9,754 nt of DNA from an uncultured Clostridium sp. (lineage in GTDB: Bacteria > Bacillota > Clostridia > Clostridiales > Clostridiaceae): assembly GCA_934777095.1 (NCBI GenBank), contig CAKVNP010000056.1:1-9754 (forward strand). Direction: 5' to 3'. Below the pieces are notes generated by a model. That model saw only the letters and a list, made by a program, of their open reading frames with translations, was not told the origin of the DNA and did no database searches. Shown here one piece after another: positions 1 through 6,654 of this stretch. The number at the start of each line of letters is the position of its first letter. The stretch's first letter is position 1. Made by a program: the position numbers and the translations under genes.

Positions 1-842
1 CCTATTATCTTTTCATCTTGTTCAGTTACACCTTCAGTTGCATCTATCATAAGTATACATACATCTGCTCTTTCAATTGCTGCATATGTTCTAATTACTG
101 AGTATCTTTCAATTTCTTCTTTAACTTTACTCTTTCTTCTTAGACCAGCTGTATCAATAAGTGTAAACTTACCAAATTCAGTTTCCAATGTACTATCTAT
201 AGCATCTCTTGTTGTACCTGCAACATCTGAAACTATTAATCTTTCTTCACCTAGAAGTTTATTAATTAATGAAGATTTCCCAACGTTAGGCTTACCTATC
301 ATAGCTATCTTCACATTATCTTCCTCTTCATCCCCTGATGAGTCTTCACTGAAGTTTTCAACTACTCTATCAAGCATATCTCCTAGACCTAGTCCTTGTG
401 ATGCTGATATTGTTATTGGATCTCCTATACCTAAGTTATAGAATTCCCATGCGTTATCTTCTTCTTTTAATGAGTCAACTTTATTTACTACTAAAACAAC
501 AGGTTTCTTGCTCTTTCTAAGCATTGTTGCAACTTCGTGGTCTGCTGCTGTTAATCCTTCCTTACCATCAACGATAAATACGATAACATCGGCAGTTTCA
601 ATAGCAACGTTTGCCTGTCTTCTCATTTGTTTTAAGATTATATCCCCATTTTCTGGTTCGATCCCACCTGTATCTATCATAGTGAATGTATGGTTAAGCC
701 ATTCTGCTTCTGCATACACTCTATCTCTTGTTACTCCTGGTGTATCTTGTACTATTGATATTCTTTTTCCTGCTAATTTATTGAATAATGTAGATTTTCC
801 TACATTAGGTCTTCCAACTATAGCCACTATTTGTTTAGCCAA
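1..842 (-). CDS. der: Ribosome-assembly GTPase Der (EngA), 3' end cut by window edge
   Basis: Der is an essential GTPase with two tandem G domains that helps mature the 50S ribosomal subunit. The 280 codons present cover G domain 1 and most of G domain 2. Domain 1 shows P-loop GRPNVGKS (residues 10-17), DTPGVTRD in switch I, DTGG (57-60), NKVD (120-123) and SAS (146-148). An acidic linker (about 165-176) follows. Domain 2 shows GKPNVGKS (183-190), DVAGTTRD and DTAG (230-233). The second NKxD motif and the C-terminal KH-like domain lie off the left edge; family members are about 440 residues. The start is TTG at 842-840: it follows AGGAGG by 7 bases and gives the expected N-terminus [17 protein letters not shown]. 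The gene begins two bases after the stop of the DUF512 gene, so the two are almost certainly co-transcribed. Identification is firm from the twin GTPase motifs. Confidence 0.97.
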   Translation of the reverse strand, partial: MAKQIVAIVGRPNVGKSTLFNKLAGKRISIVQDTPGVTRDRVYAEAEWLNHTFTMIDTGGIEPENGDIILKQMRRQANVAIETADVIVFIVDGKEGLTAADHEVATMLRKSKKPVVLVVNKVDSLKEEDNAWEFYNLGIGDPITISASQGLGLGDMLDRVVENFSEDSSGDEEEDNVKIAMIGKPNVGKSSLINKLLGEERLIVSDVAGTTRDAIDSTLETEFGKFTLIDTAGLRRKSKVKEEIERYSVIRTYAAIERADVCILMIDATEGVTEQDEKII

Positions 843-844
843 TT

Positions 845-2176
845 TTATTCCTCCTGACAAGCCTCGTTAATTATACTTACTAAATCTTCTCCTGTATGAT
901 CACATACAAGAACTTTAACATTTAACTCTTTTTCTATATCACCTATCTTTGTATCATCCAACATTATATATTCAGCTGGCCCTAATTCATAGCCTTTTCT
1001 GAACATATTATTTGACATGATTAAATAATCACTTTTTATTTTACCTTTAAGCTGCTCTATAATGTCTTTACCTGTTAAAAGACCTGCAACAGTAATGGTC
1101 TCTCCAAAGAAATGGTTAATAATTTCGTAGGTATCAATTTTAATCTGCTGATTTTTTTCCATAAGCTTTTCTACACCTGCAGATATTTCCTTAAATGCAA
1201 GCTTACCAGTTGCAATACTAAAAGTACCACTGATATTTTGTTCTAAATCATCAACAGTATTTTTGATTGCTTCCCTGAAGCATCTTATCATTCCTACTCC
1301 ATCCTCAATTTGTTCATAACCATTATAAAACTCTTCTTCTGGAACATCTTTACCTGATACTACATAAAATTCATCTGATAATCTTACAAATGGATCATCT
1401 ATTTCTTCATAGAATTTTTTTTGAAGTTCTTGAACCATTTCAATTTCATTTTTAGATGTTTCAGCATTAAATGTTTTAACCTGTACTAATCCTTCTCTGT
1501 ATTTAGTTACTCCTATTGGTACTACAGCAATATTAGCAACTGATGGATAAAGCTTATATAAATCAGTAATTGTATTTTCTAGCTCTTTTCCATTGTTTAC
1601 TTCAGGTATAAGTACTATCTGGCAGTGCATTTCTATACCTGCATCAGCTAACTTTTTCATTCTTTCGTAAACTGATCCTGCAAATCTGTTTCCTAACATT
1701 TTTACTCTTAACTCTGGATTAGTAGTATGTACTGAGATATTTATAGGACTAATTCTATATCTGATAATTCTATCAATATCTTCATCTTTCATATTTGTAA
1801 GAGTTACAAAATTCCCTTGAAGGAATGATAGTCTTGAATCATCATCTTTAAAATAAAGACTTTCTCTCATCCCCTTTGGTAGCTGGTCAATAAAGCAGAA
1901 CATACACTTATTGCTGCATCTCTTAGCTTTATCCATTATTCCTCCGCCAAACTCAAGGCCTAACTCTTCACCATATTCTTTTTCTATTTCATAATCCCAA
2001 ATCTCACCATTTGGTTTTTGAATTTCCAACACAATTTCTTCGTCAGCAGTTAAAAACCTGTAGTCAATAATATCAACTATCTTTTCTCCATTAATTGATA
2101 ATAAAATATCATCTTTTTCTATACCGATTTCTTCGGCAATACTATCAGGCATTACACTTGTTACTACATTTTTCAT
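845..2176 (-). CDS. DUF512 radical-SAM protein with N-terminal PDZ-like segment
   Basis: This 443-residue protein has no established function that I know of. Residues 1-60 resemble a PDZ domain ([26 protein letters not shown]). Residues 87-94 read CSNKCMFC, a CX3CX2C radical-SAM motif expected to hold a 4Fe-4S cluster that binds S-adenosylmethionine. It is followed by [19 protein letters not shown], a hallmark of this family. The central part is a radical-SAM-like barrel ([11 protein letters not shown], about 148-157). The C-terminal half (about 215-425) matches the DUF512 region. Length is usual for the family. No signal peptide or membrane segment is visible, so it is probably cytoplasmic. 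The ATG at 2176 follows AGGAGT by 6 bases. It forms a two-gene unit with der; from general knowledge, this neighbourhood is common in Clostridia. The family assignment is strong, but substrate and reaction are unknown. Confidence 0.93.
   Translation of the reverse strand: MKNVVTSVMPDSIAEEIGIEKDDILLSINGEKIVDIIDYRFLTADEEIVLEIQKPNGEIWDYEIEKEYGEELGLEFGGGIMDKAKRCSNKCMFCFIDQLPKGMRESLYFKDDDSRLSFLQGNFVTLTNMKDEDIDRIIRYRISPINISVHTTNPELRVKMLGNRFAGSVYERMKKLADAGIEMHCQIVLIPEVNNGKELENTITDLYKLYPSVANIAVVPIGVTKYREGLVQVKTFNAETSKNEIEMVQELQKKFYEEIDDPFVRLSDEFYVVSGKDVPEEEFYNGYEQIEDGVGMIRCFREAIKNTVDDLEQNISGTFSIATGKLAFKEISAGVEKLMEKNQQIKIDTYEIINHFFGETITVAGLLTGKDIIEQLKGKIKSDYLIMSNNMFRKGYELGPAEYIMLDDTKIGDIEKELNVKVLVCDHTGEDLVSIINEACQEE
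850..855 (-). promoter_or_regulatory. Ribosome binding site of der, inside the upstream gene
   Basis: AGGAGG lies within the last codons of the DUF512 gene, 7 bases before the TTG. It fixes the non-ATG start of der and suggests translation of the two genes is coupled. Confidence 0.85.
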
Positions 2177-2202
2177 ATCGTCACTCCTATAATTACCTAT
2201 CT

Positions 2203-2241
2203 ATTCTATCATATATTAACCTAATAATTTTATTCAGTCAA
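2203..2241 (-). promoter_or_regulatory. Candidate promoter of the DUF512-der unit
   Basis: TTGACT (2241-2236) is a good -35 element. After 17 bases comes TAATAT (2218-2213), a moderate -10. An alternative is the extended -10 TGATAGAAT (2211-2203), which has no good -35 at the right distance. Both lie just after the pst-phoU terminator and within 65 bases of the ATG, so an independent promoter here makes sense. In AT-rich DNA such matches arise by chance, so the exact site is uncertain. Confidence 0.5.
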
Positions 2242-2254
2242 CTTATTTAACTTC

Positions 2255-2302
2255 AATAATAAAAAGGGCATGCCTCTTAATTAGCACTCCCTTTTTATTA
2301 TT
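2255..2302 (-). terminator. Rho-independent terminator of the pst-phoU operon
   Basis: A perfect 14-bp inverted repeat (arms 2255-2268 and 2289-2302) reads AATAATAAAAAGGG, then CCCTTTTTATTATT. After one A-G mismatch, five more pairs (including G-U) can extend the stem inward, leaving an 8-base loop. The outer stem is A-rich on one side and T-rich on the other, so it can act in either direction. The first arm begins at the last base of the phoU stop codon. It separates the phosphate operon from the DUF512-der unit. Confidence 0.88.
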
Positions 2303-2958
2303 TACTCATTCAAATCAACATATTCACCTTTTTTTGAGAAAATAATCCATTCACAGATATTTGTTATATGGTCACCCATTCTCTCTAAATATTTTGAAAC
2401 AAACAATATTCTTGTTCCCTTATTTACTAAACTTTCATCTTTAGTCATTTTCTTTAAATGATCTTTAAACAAAGCTTGATATATTGTATCTACTTCATCA
2501 TCAAGTTTACAAATTTCATATGACATATCAATATCACCATTTACAAATGCTTCAATAGACATATTTATCATTCTACTTAATATATCAACCATATTCCATA
2601 GTGGAACTTCTGCTTCCCCTAAAGGATCAACTTCTACTCTTTTAGCAATTTTTGCAATATCCACTGCATAATCGGCAATTCTCTCCAAATCTGTTACAAT
2701 TTTTGAAGTAGCAAACATTTTTCTTAAATCTGTTGCTAACGGTGATTCAGTAGCCATATAAATAATACATTTTTCTTCAATTCTTCTATTAAGTTCATCA
2801 ACTTTATCATCATTTTTTATTGCTTGATCTGCCAATTTAAGATCATTGTTTTTAAGTGCCTTTATTGAATCATAGATTTGTTTTTCTACTAAACTCCCCA
2901 TTTCTGCAAGCTCTGATGTAAGCTTTTTAAGATGTTTATCTAAGATGCTTCTATTCAT
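2302..2958 (-). CDS. phoU: Phosphate signalling regulator PhoU
   Basis: PhoU links the Pst transporter to the PhoR kinase and keeps the Pho response off when phosphate is plentiful. It is a cytoplasmic, all-helical, metal-binding protein. This 218-residue version has the usual length and the two three-helix repeats, each with its metal-ligand signature: DLERIADYAVDIA (90-102) and YLERMGDHITNICE (190-203). The start chosen is the ATG at 2958, 7 bases after AGGAGG. An open frame continues upstream in phase to an ATG at 3057, but that extension overlaps the end of pstB, has no PhoU similarity and would make the protein too long. The gene is 16 bases after pstB, last in the operon, with the terminator hairpin beginning at its stop codon. 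Identification is firm. Confidence 0.97.
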   Translation of the reverse strand: MNRSILDKHLKKLTSELAEMGSLVEKQIYDSIKALKNNDLKLADQAIKNDDKVDELNRRIEEKCIIYMATESPLATDLRKMFATSKIVTDLERIADYAVDIAKIAKRVEVDPLGEAEVPLWNMVDILSRMINMSIEAFVNGDIDMSYEICKLDDEVDTIYQALFKDHLKKMTKDESLVNKGTRILFVSKYLERMGDHITNICEWIIFSKKGEYVDLNE

Positions 2959-2965
2959 ATTTCTG

Positions 2966-2971
2966 CCTCCT
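2966..2971 (-). promoter_or_regulatory. Ribosome binding site that sets the phoU start
   Basis: AGGAGG stands 7 bases before the ATG at 2958, in the 16-base gap after pstB. It decides against the longer in-phase ATG at 3057. Confidence 0.9.
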
Positions 2972-2974
2972 ATC

Positions 2975-3733
2975 TTATCCAAATCTGCCTGTGATATAAT
3001 CTTCCGTTCTTTTGTCCTTTGGTTTGTAGAAAATATCCTTTGTGTTGCCATACTCAATCACTTCACCATTTAGAAAAAATGCTGTTTTATCTGCAATTCT
3101 TCCTGCCTGCTGCATATTATGAGTTACAATTACTACTGTATATTTCTTTTTTAAGTCATACATTAATTCTTCCATTTTAATTGTTGATATTGGATCAAGT
3201 GCAGATGTTGGCTCATCCATCAAGATAATCTCTGGATTTACCGCTATTGTTCTAGCAATACATAACCTTTGTTGCTGCCCTCCTGAAAGACCTAAAGCAC
3301 TTTTTTTAAGCCTATCATGTACTTCATCCCAAAGAGCTGCTCCCTTTAAACTTCTTTCTACAATTTCATCTAGAGATTTCTTATCTTTTATTCCATGTAA
3401 CCTTGGGCCATATGCTATATTATCATATATTGACATTGGAAATGGATTAGGCTTTTGAAACACCATCCCTACTCTTTTTCGTAAGTCTATTTCATCAAAT
3501 TCTTTATAGATATTCTTCCCTTCAATAGTAATCTCTCCAGTTATTTTTACCCCATCTATTAAATCATTCATTCTATTTAACGTTCTTAAAAATGTTGATT
3601 TTCCACAGCCTGATGGTCCAATTAATGCTGTTATTTTATTTGCTTCAATATCTAAATCTATTCCTTTTAACGCTTTATTTTCTCCATAAAACAATTCAAG
3701 ATTTCTTACTTTAATTTGTGTTTCCTTTGACAT
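2975..3733 (-). CDS. pstB: Phosphate ABC transporter ATP-binding protein PstB
   Basis: PstB is the ATPase that powers phosphate import through PstC and PstA at the cytoplasmic face of the membrane. All ABC ATPase motifs are present in the 252-residue protein: Walker A GPSGCGKS (39-46), Q-loop Q93 in [15 protein letters not shown] (a PstB-typical stretch), signature LSGGQQQR (149-156), Walker B ILMDEP (170-175), D-loop SALD and H-loop His205. Length is normal. The start chosen is the ATG at 3733 ([11 protein letters not shown]), 5 bases after GAGGTG. An in-phase ATG seven codons upstream at 3754 lacks a ribosome binding site and would place the true site inside the gene. It follows pstA closely and precedes phoU by 16 bases. 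Identification is firm. Confidence 0.97.
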   Translation of the reverse strand: MSKETQIKVRNLELFYGENKALKGIDLDIEANKITALIGPSGCGKSTFLRTLNRMNDLIDGVKITGEITIEGKNIYKEFDEIDLRKRVGMVFQKPNPFPMSIYDNIAYGPRLHGIKDKKSLDEIVERSLKGAALWDEVHDRLKKSALGLSGGQQQRLCIARTIAVNPEIILMDEPTSALDPISTIKMEELMYDLKKKYTVVIVTHNMQQAGRIADKTAFFLNGEVIEYGNTKDIFYKPKDKRTEDYITGRFG

Positions 3734-3738
3734 TTTCT

Positions 3739-3744
3739 CACCTC
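3739..3744 (-). promoter_or_regulatory. Ribosome binding site that sets the pstB start
   Basis: GAGGTG, within AGAGGTGAG, lies 5 bases before the ATG at 3733. It argues against the ATG at 3754, which has no purine-rich site in front of it. Confidence 0.8.
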
Positions 3745-3760
3745 TATGAATCAATTACTA

Positions 3761-4585
3761 TTAATAATCTGCCTTATTTAACTTTTTACTTATCAGCTTT
3801 GCCACTGTATTTAAAACTAAAATCATAACTATTAATACTATTCCCGCAGCAGCTGCTGAAGCTATATCCCCTTTTTCTTTAGTTTCCAAAAATGCATGTA
3901 CTGTTAAAGTTCTTGCACTTGACATAATACTGCTTGGCATCTTATATACTGTCCCTGCTGTTAAAAATAAAGCTGCAGATTCACCTATTACACGCCCCAT
4001 TGCTAAGATAACACCTGATAAGATACCAGGAATTGAACTAGGTAGTATTACTTTATATAAAGTTTGGAACTTTGTAGCTCCTAGGCCTAAAGAGGCTTCT
4101 CTATAAGAACCAGGCACTACTTTTAAGCTTTCTTCGGTAGTAGTTATGATTACTGGTAAAATTATTATTGATAAGGTTAGCGATCCTGCAAGTAGCGAAT
4201 AACCAAATTTAAGAGCTGTTACAAAAAACGCTGCTCCAAATAACCCATAAACTATTGATGGTATCCCAGATAAGGCTTCAATGGAATATCTAATCACCTT
4301 TACGATTTTGCCTTTTTTAGCATATTCCTGTAAATATACTGCAGCCAATATTCCTACTGGTGTTGCTACTAAAAGTGAAATGCCAATTGTATAAAGTGTT
4401 GCGATAATAAATGGCTTTATTCCCCCACCTCCTGAAGGTTTATAGTCGCCAAATAAATAATTAAAATTAATCATCTTATATCCTTTTACAAAGATAAATC
4501 CTAAGATAAAAACTAATATTCCTACAGTAATAAGAGCTGCAACATATAATAATACTTTCATTAAGTTTTCTTTAAATTTTCTCAT
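3761..4585 (-). CDS. pstA: Phosphate ABC transporter permease PstA
   Basis: PstA is one of the two membrane subunits that form the phosphate channel. The 274-residue protein has about six hydrophobic segments (roughly 11-34, 58-86, 104-125, 131-150, 188-210 and 242-264). The cytoplasmic EAA loop that docks on PstB is REASLGLGATKFQTLYKVILP (162-182). ALSGIPSIVYGLFG (104-117) and GRVIGESAALFLTAG (197-211) are typical of Pst permeases. The ATG at 4585 is two bases after the pstC stop, and the purine-rich GGAAGG inside the end of pstC probably serves as its ribosome site, a tight coupling expected for two subunits made in equal amounts. Met9 is a possible later start but lacks a better site. It is told apart from PstC by operon order and by lacking the long hydrophilic N-terminus. 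Confidence 0.95.
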   Translation of the reverse strand: MRKFKENLMKVLLYVAALITVGILVFILGFIFVKGYKMINFNYLFGDYKPSGGGGIKPFIIATLYTIGISLLVATPVGILAAVYLQEYAKKGKIVKVIRYSIEALSGIPSIVYGLFGAAFFVTALKFGYSLLAGSLTLSIIILPVIITTTEESLKVVPGSYREASLGLGATKFQTLYKVILPSSIPGILSGVILAMGRVIGESAALFLTAGTVYKMPSSIMSSARTLTVHAFLETKEKGDIASAAAAGIVLIVMILVLNTVAKLISKKLNKADY

Positions 4586-4587
4586 CC

Positions 4588-5526
4588 TTAATTTCCTTCC
4601 TTATTAGAAAGTCTTGAAATAACAAAGTTTAATAATAGAATAAATATAAATAATACTACGCCAGTAGCAAATAGAAGTTCTTGATGTGATGCTGTTGCAT
4701 ATCCCATTTCTAATGCAATATTACTTGTAAGAGGTCTTACTGTATCAAATATTGATTTTGGTATTGTTACTGCATTCCCGCCAACAAGAATTATTGCCAT
4801 TGTTTCGCCAATTGCCCTGCCTGCTCCTAAAACTATTGCTGCTAAAATACCTGATTTTGCTGCTGGTACCACAACTTTAAATGTTGTTTCCATTTTTGAA
4901 GCACCTAAAGCTAAAGAACCTTCTTTATAGCTTTTAGGAACAGCTCTTAAAGCAGTAACAGAAACTGAAATAATTGTTGGTAGCATCATAATAGCTAAAA
5001 CTAATATTATAGCTAAAAGGCTTTGTCCCTGTGGTAAATTAAATGTTTTTTGAATCCATGGTACTATAATTGCAAGTCCAAATAATCCATATAAAATTGA
5101 TGGTATTCCTGCTAACAATTCAACTGCTGGCATAATTACTTTCCCAAGCTTTCCTGGTGCTGCTTCCACAATGAAAATAGCTGTTAATAAAGCTATTGGA
5201 ACACCTATTATTAATGCACCTAATGTACCTAAAACAGAGGCAATAATCATTGCTCCTATTCCATACTTAGGATTAGCTGAAGTTGGATACCATTCTGTAC
5301 CAAATAAAAACTCTTTTATTGATTTTCCTTCTATTATAAAAGGTCGTAATCCTTTATAAAACACAAATGCTATAATTAACAAAAGGCTTATTACTGCAAT
5401 TAATGCACATATTAAAAAGATAATTTTTGTTACTTTATCAACTATAAATTTACCTCTATTATCTCCTTTCTGCTTTTCATTGATCCTAAAGCTTTCGCTA
5501 TTATCTACTTTTATTTGTTCTGACAT
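4588..5526 (-). CDS. pstC: Phosphate ABC transporter permease PstC
   Basis: PstC pairs with PstA to form the membrane channel of the phosphate importer. The 312-residue protein has a hydrophilic N-terminus of about 30 residues, then hydrophobic segments near 33-57, 90-120, 130-156, 168-190, 225-248 and 283-304. FGTEWYPTSANPKYGI (75-90) after the first segment is characteristic of PstC. The EAA loop is EGSLALGASKMETTFKVVVP (202-221), and GRAIGETMAIILVGG (236-250) is a conserved Pst permease stretch. The ATG at 5526 follows AGGAGG (5539-5534) by 7 bases. The gene comes after pstS, with an 18-bp hairpin in the 90-base gap ending only 4 bases before this ribosome site. Identification is firm. Confidence 0.96.
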   Translation of the reverse strand: MSEQIKVDNSESFRINEKQKGDNRGKFIVDKVTKIIFLICALIAVISLLLIIAFVFYKGLRPFIIEGKSIKEFLFGTEWYPTSANPKYGIGAMIIASVLGTLGALIIGVPIALLTAIFIVEAAPGKLGKVIMPAVELLAGIPSILYGLFGLAIIVPWIQKTFNLPQGQSLLAIILVLAIMMLPTIISVSVTALRAVPKSYKEGSLALGASKMETTFKVVVPAAKSGILAAIVLGAGRAIGETMAIILVGGNAVTIPKSIFDTVRPLTSNIALEMGYATASHQELLFATGVVLFIFILLLNFVISRLSNKEGN

Positions 5527-5543
5527 ACCTTATCCTCCTATTA

Positions 5544-5603
5544 GGAAAAGCTATATTAAACGATTATCTTTTGAATTAATGTATTGTTTAATATAGCTTT
5601 TCC
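5544..5603 (-). repeat. 18-bp perfect inverted repeat between pstS and pstC
   Basis: Arms 5544-5561 (GGAAAAGCTATATTAAAC) and 5586-5603 are perfectly complementary and enclose a 24-base AT-rich loop. On the operon transcript the hairpin starts 13 bases after the pstS stop and ends 4 bases before the pstC ribosome site. No T-run follows the second arm, so it is not a standard terminator. By analogy with intercistronic hairpins after other binding-protein genes, it could protect the pstS message from 3' decay or partly attenuate read-through, giving more PstS than permease. That role is inference. Confidence 0.85.
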
Positions 5604-5616
5604 ACAAGTGAACTTA

Positions 5617-6462
5617 TTACTTAATAGTAATTAATTTATTTTCCTCAACAATTTTCTGTCCTTCATCACTTAAGATAAAATCTATTAACTTTTGACCTTC
5701 CTCAGTTAATGTATCTTCCTTAGTTACTAATAAGAATGGTCTTGATATTTTATAAGTTGAATTTTTAACATTTTCAGCTGTTGGTTCAACTCCTTCAACA
5801 TTTAATGCTTTTACTGAACTATTTATATATTCAAATGAAGCATAACCAATTGCATTTTCATTGCCAGCAACAGCTGTCTGTACCGCACCGCTACCATCTG
5901 AAATCATTGCATCTTTTAACATTTCTTCAGATTCATAACCTACTATTTCTTGGAATGCACTTCTTGTTCCTGAACCCTCTTCCCTAGAAATCACTACTAT
6001 CGGTGCATCCTTTCCACCTACTTCACTCCAATTTGTTATTTCACCTGTGTATATTTTTTTAATTTGTTCAATAGTTAAATTTTCTGCTGTATTTTTAGGA
6101 TTAACTAAAACTGCAACTCCATCATAAGCTATTTCAGTACCGTTAACTTTGCCAGCTTCATCGCTTGCTAAGTCTCTTGATGACATTCCAATTTCAGCTA
6201 TTCCATCAATGGCATTTTTTATTCCTGTCCCTGATCCTGGCTGTTGAATTTCTAATACCACATTTGGATTTTTTTCTTCATAAACTTCTGCAACCTTTTC
6301 CATTAATGGTCCAACAGATGTTGATCCTGAAATAGAAATTGTTGTACTTCCATTTGAATTTGTATCATCCTCCGCTCCACTGCTACCACACCCAGTAAAA
6401 ATTGCTCCCGTCATTGCTATTAATAATGCTCCTGCTATAGTTTTGATTTTTTTACTTTTCAT
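5617..6462 (-). CDS. pstS: Phosphate-binding lipoprotein PstS
   Basis: PstS captures phosphate outside the cell and hands it to PstC/PstA. The 281-residue protein begins with a lipoprotein signal peptide: basic MKSKKIK, a hydrophobic core, then lipobox IFTGC with Cys25 as the expected lipidation site. A low-complexity linker rich in G, S, N and T follows. Phosphate-contacting motifs of the family are visible: SGSTSVGP (45-52), PGSGTGIKNAIDG (75-87), GMSSRDL (92-98), YDGVAV (113-118) and SREEGSGTRSAF (159-170). Length is usual for Gram-positive PstS. The ATG at 6462 follows GGAGG by 8 bases. It is the first gene of the pst operon, right behind the PhoP-box array, so it should be strongly induced in phosphate starvation. 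Identification is firm. Confidence 0.97.
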   Translation of the reverse strand: MKSKKIKTIAGALLIAMTGAIFTGCGSSGAEDDTNSNGSTTISISGSTSVGPLMEKVAEVYEEKNPNVVLEIQQPGSGTGIKNAIDGIAEIGMSSRDLASDEAGKVNGTEIAYDGVAVLVNPKNTAENLTIEQIKKIYTGEITNWSEVGGKDAPIVVISREEGSGTRSAFQEIVGYESEEMLKDAMISDGSGAVQTAVAGNENAIGYASFEYINSSVKALNVEGVEPTAENVKNSTYKISRPFLLVTKEDTLTEEGQKLIDFILSDEGQKIVEENKLITIK

Positions 6463-6495
6463 TTAATTTTCCTCCAAACTTTTTCTTTATCTATT

Positions 6496-6523
6496 TTTAT
6501 ATGTCTTAAAACTTTATTGTCAT
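6496..6523 (-). promoter_or_regulatory. Candidate core promoter 2 of the pst operon
   Basis: ATGACA (6523-6518), 16 bases, then TATAAA (6501-6496) matches the housekeeping consensus at five of six bases in each box. It would start transcription about 30 bases before the pstS ATG. It lies downstream of the TTTAAC array, further than is usual for direct PhoP activation, so it could be a basal promoter or a chance match in AT-rich DNA. Confidence 0.4.
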
Positions 6524-6535
6524 TTACCTTACATA

Positions 6536-6564
6536 CTTATATTATTATCTAAAAGTTAAAGCAA
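6536..6564 (-). promoter_or_regulatory. Candidate core promoter 1 of the pst operon
   Basis: TTGCTT (6564-6559), 17 bases, then TATAAG (6541-6536). The -35 box is poor (three of six) and overlaps the last TTTAAC copy. That is the arrangement expected for a PhoP-activated promoter, where bound PhoP makes up for a weak -35. The -10 matches at five of six bases. Confidence 0.45.
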
Positions 6565-6614
6565 TATTATGCAAATGTTAAAATACTTTTTTGCATTGTT
6601 AAAACAAGGTTAAA
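6555..6614 (-). promoter_or_regulatory. PhoP-box array: four helically phased TTTAAC copies
   Basis: TTTAAC occurs at 6614-6609, 6603-6598, 6582-6577 and 6560-6555 on the minus strand. Start-to-start distances are 11, 21 and 22 bases, so all copies fall on one face of the helix on an 11-bp register with two positions skipped. PhoP of Bacillus subtilis binds direct repeats of a TTAACA-like hexamer with this same 11-bp spacing (known). The array sits just upstream of pstS, next to genes for a PhoP/PhoR pair, so phosphate-starvation control of the pst operon is the natural reading. Confidence 0.75.
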
Positions 6615-6617
6615 CAC

Positions 6618-6654
6618 AAAAAAGCATTGTGCTATAGTGCACAATGCCTTTTTA
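6618..6654 (-). terminator. Rho-independent terminator after phoR
   Basis: A perfect 9-bp stem GCATTGTGC / GCACAATGC (arms 6647-6639 and 6632-6624) with a 6-base loop is followed by T6 (6623-6618), and an A-run precedes it. This is a textbook terminator starting right after the phoR stop. It ends the pgeF-phoP-phoR unit 4 bases before the first PhoP box, so the pst operon must rely on its own promoter or on partial read-through. Confidence 0.92.

Noticed and set aside
508..870. Plus-strand open frame of 120 codons
   Set aside because: It lies antisense within der, which has clear GTPase motifs, and the frame has no recognisable domain.
2959..3057. N-terminal extension of phoU by 33 codons
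   Set aside because: It overlaps the end of pstB, has no PhoU similarity, and a strong ribosome site precedes the ATG at 2958.
3734..3754. Seven-codon extension of pstB
   Set aside because: The earlier ATG has no ribosome site, and GAGGTG lies inside the extension just before the ATG at 3733.
5171..5359. Plus-strand open frame of 62 codons
   Set aside because: It is antisense to pstC, with no convincing ribosome site or protein features.
5544..5603. The pstS-pstC hairpin as a transposon end or intrinsic terminator
   Set aside because: There is no transposase, target duplication or T-run; its place inside an intact operon points to an RNA element.
5781..5987. Plus-strand open frame rich in Leu, His and Gln
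   Set aside because: It is antisense to pstS, and the odd composition is what the complement of that gene would give.
6463..6554. Riboswitch or structured leader upstream of pstS
   Set aside because: The segment is AT-rich with no long complementary arms between the TTTAAC array and the ATG; it looks like promoter and short leader only.
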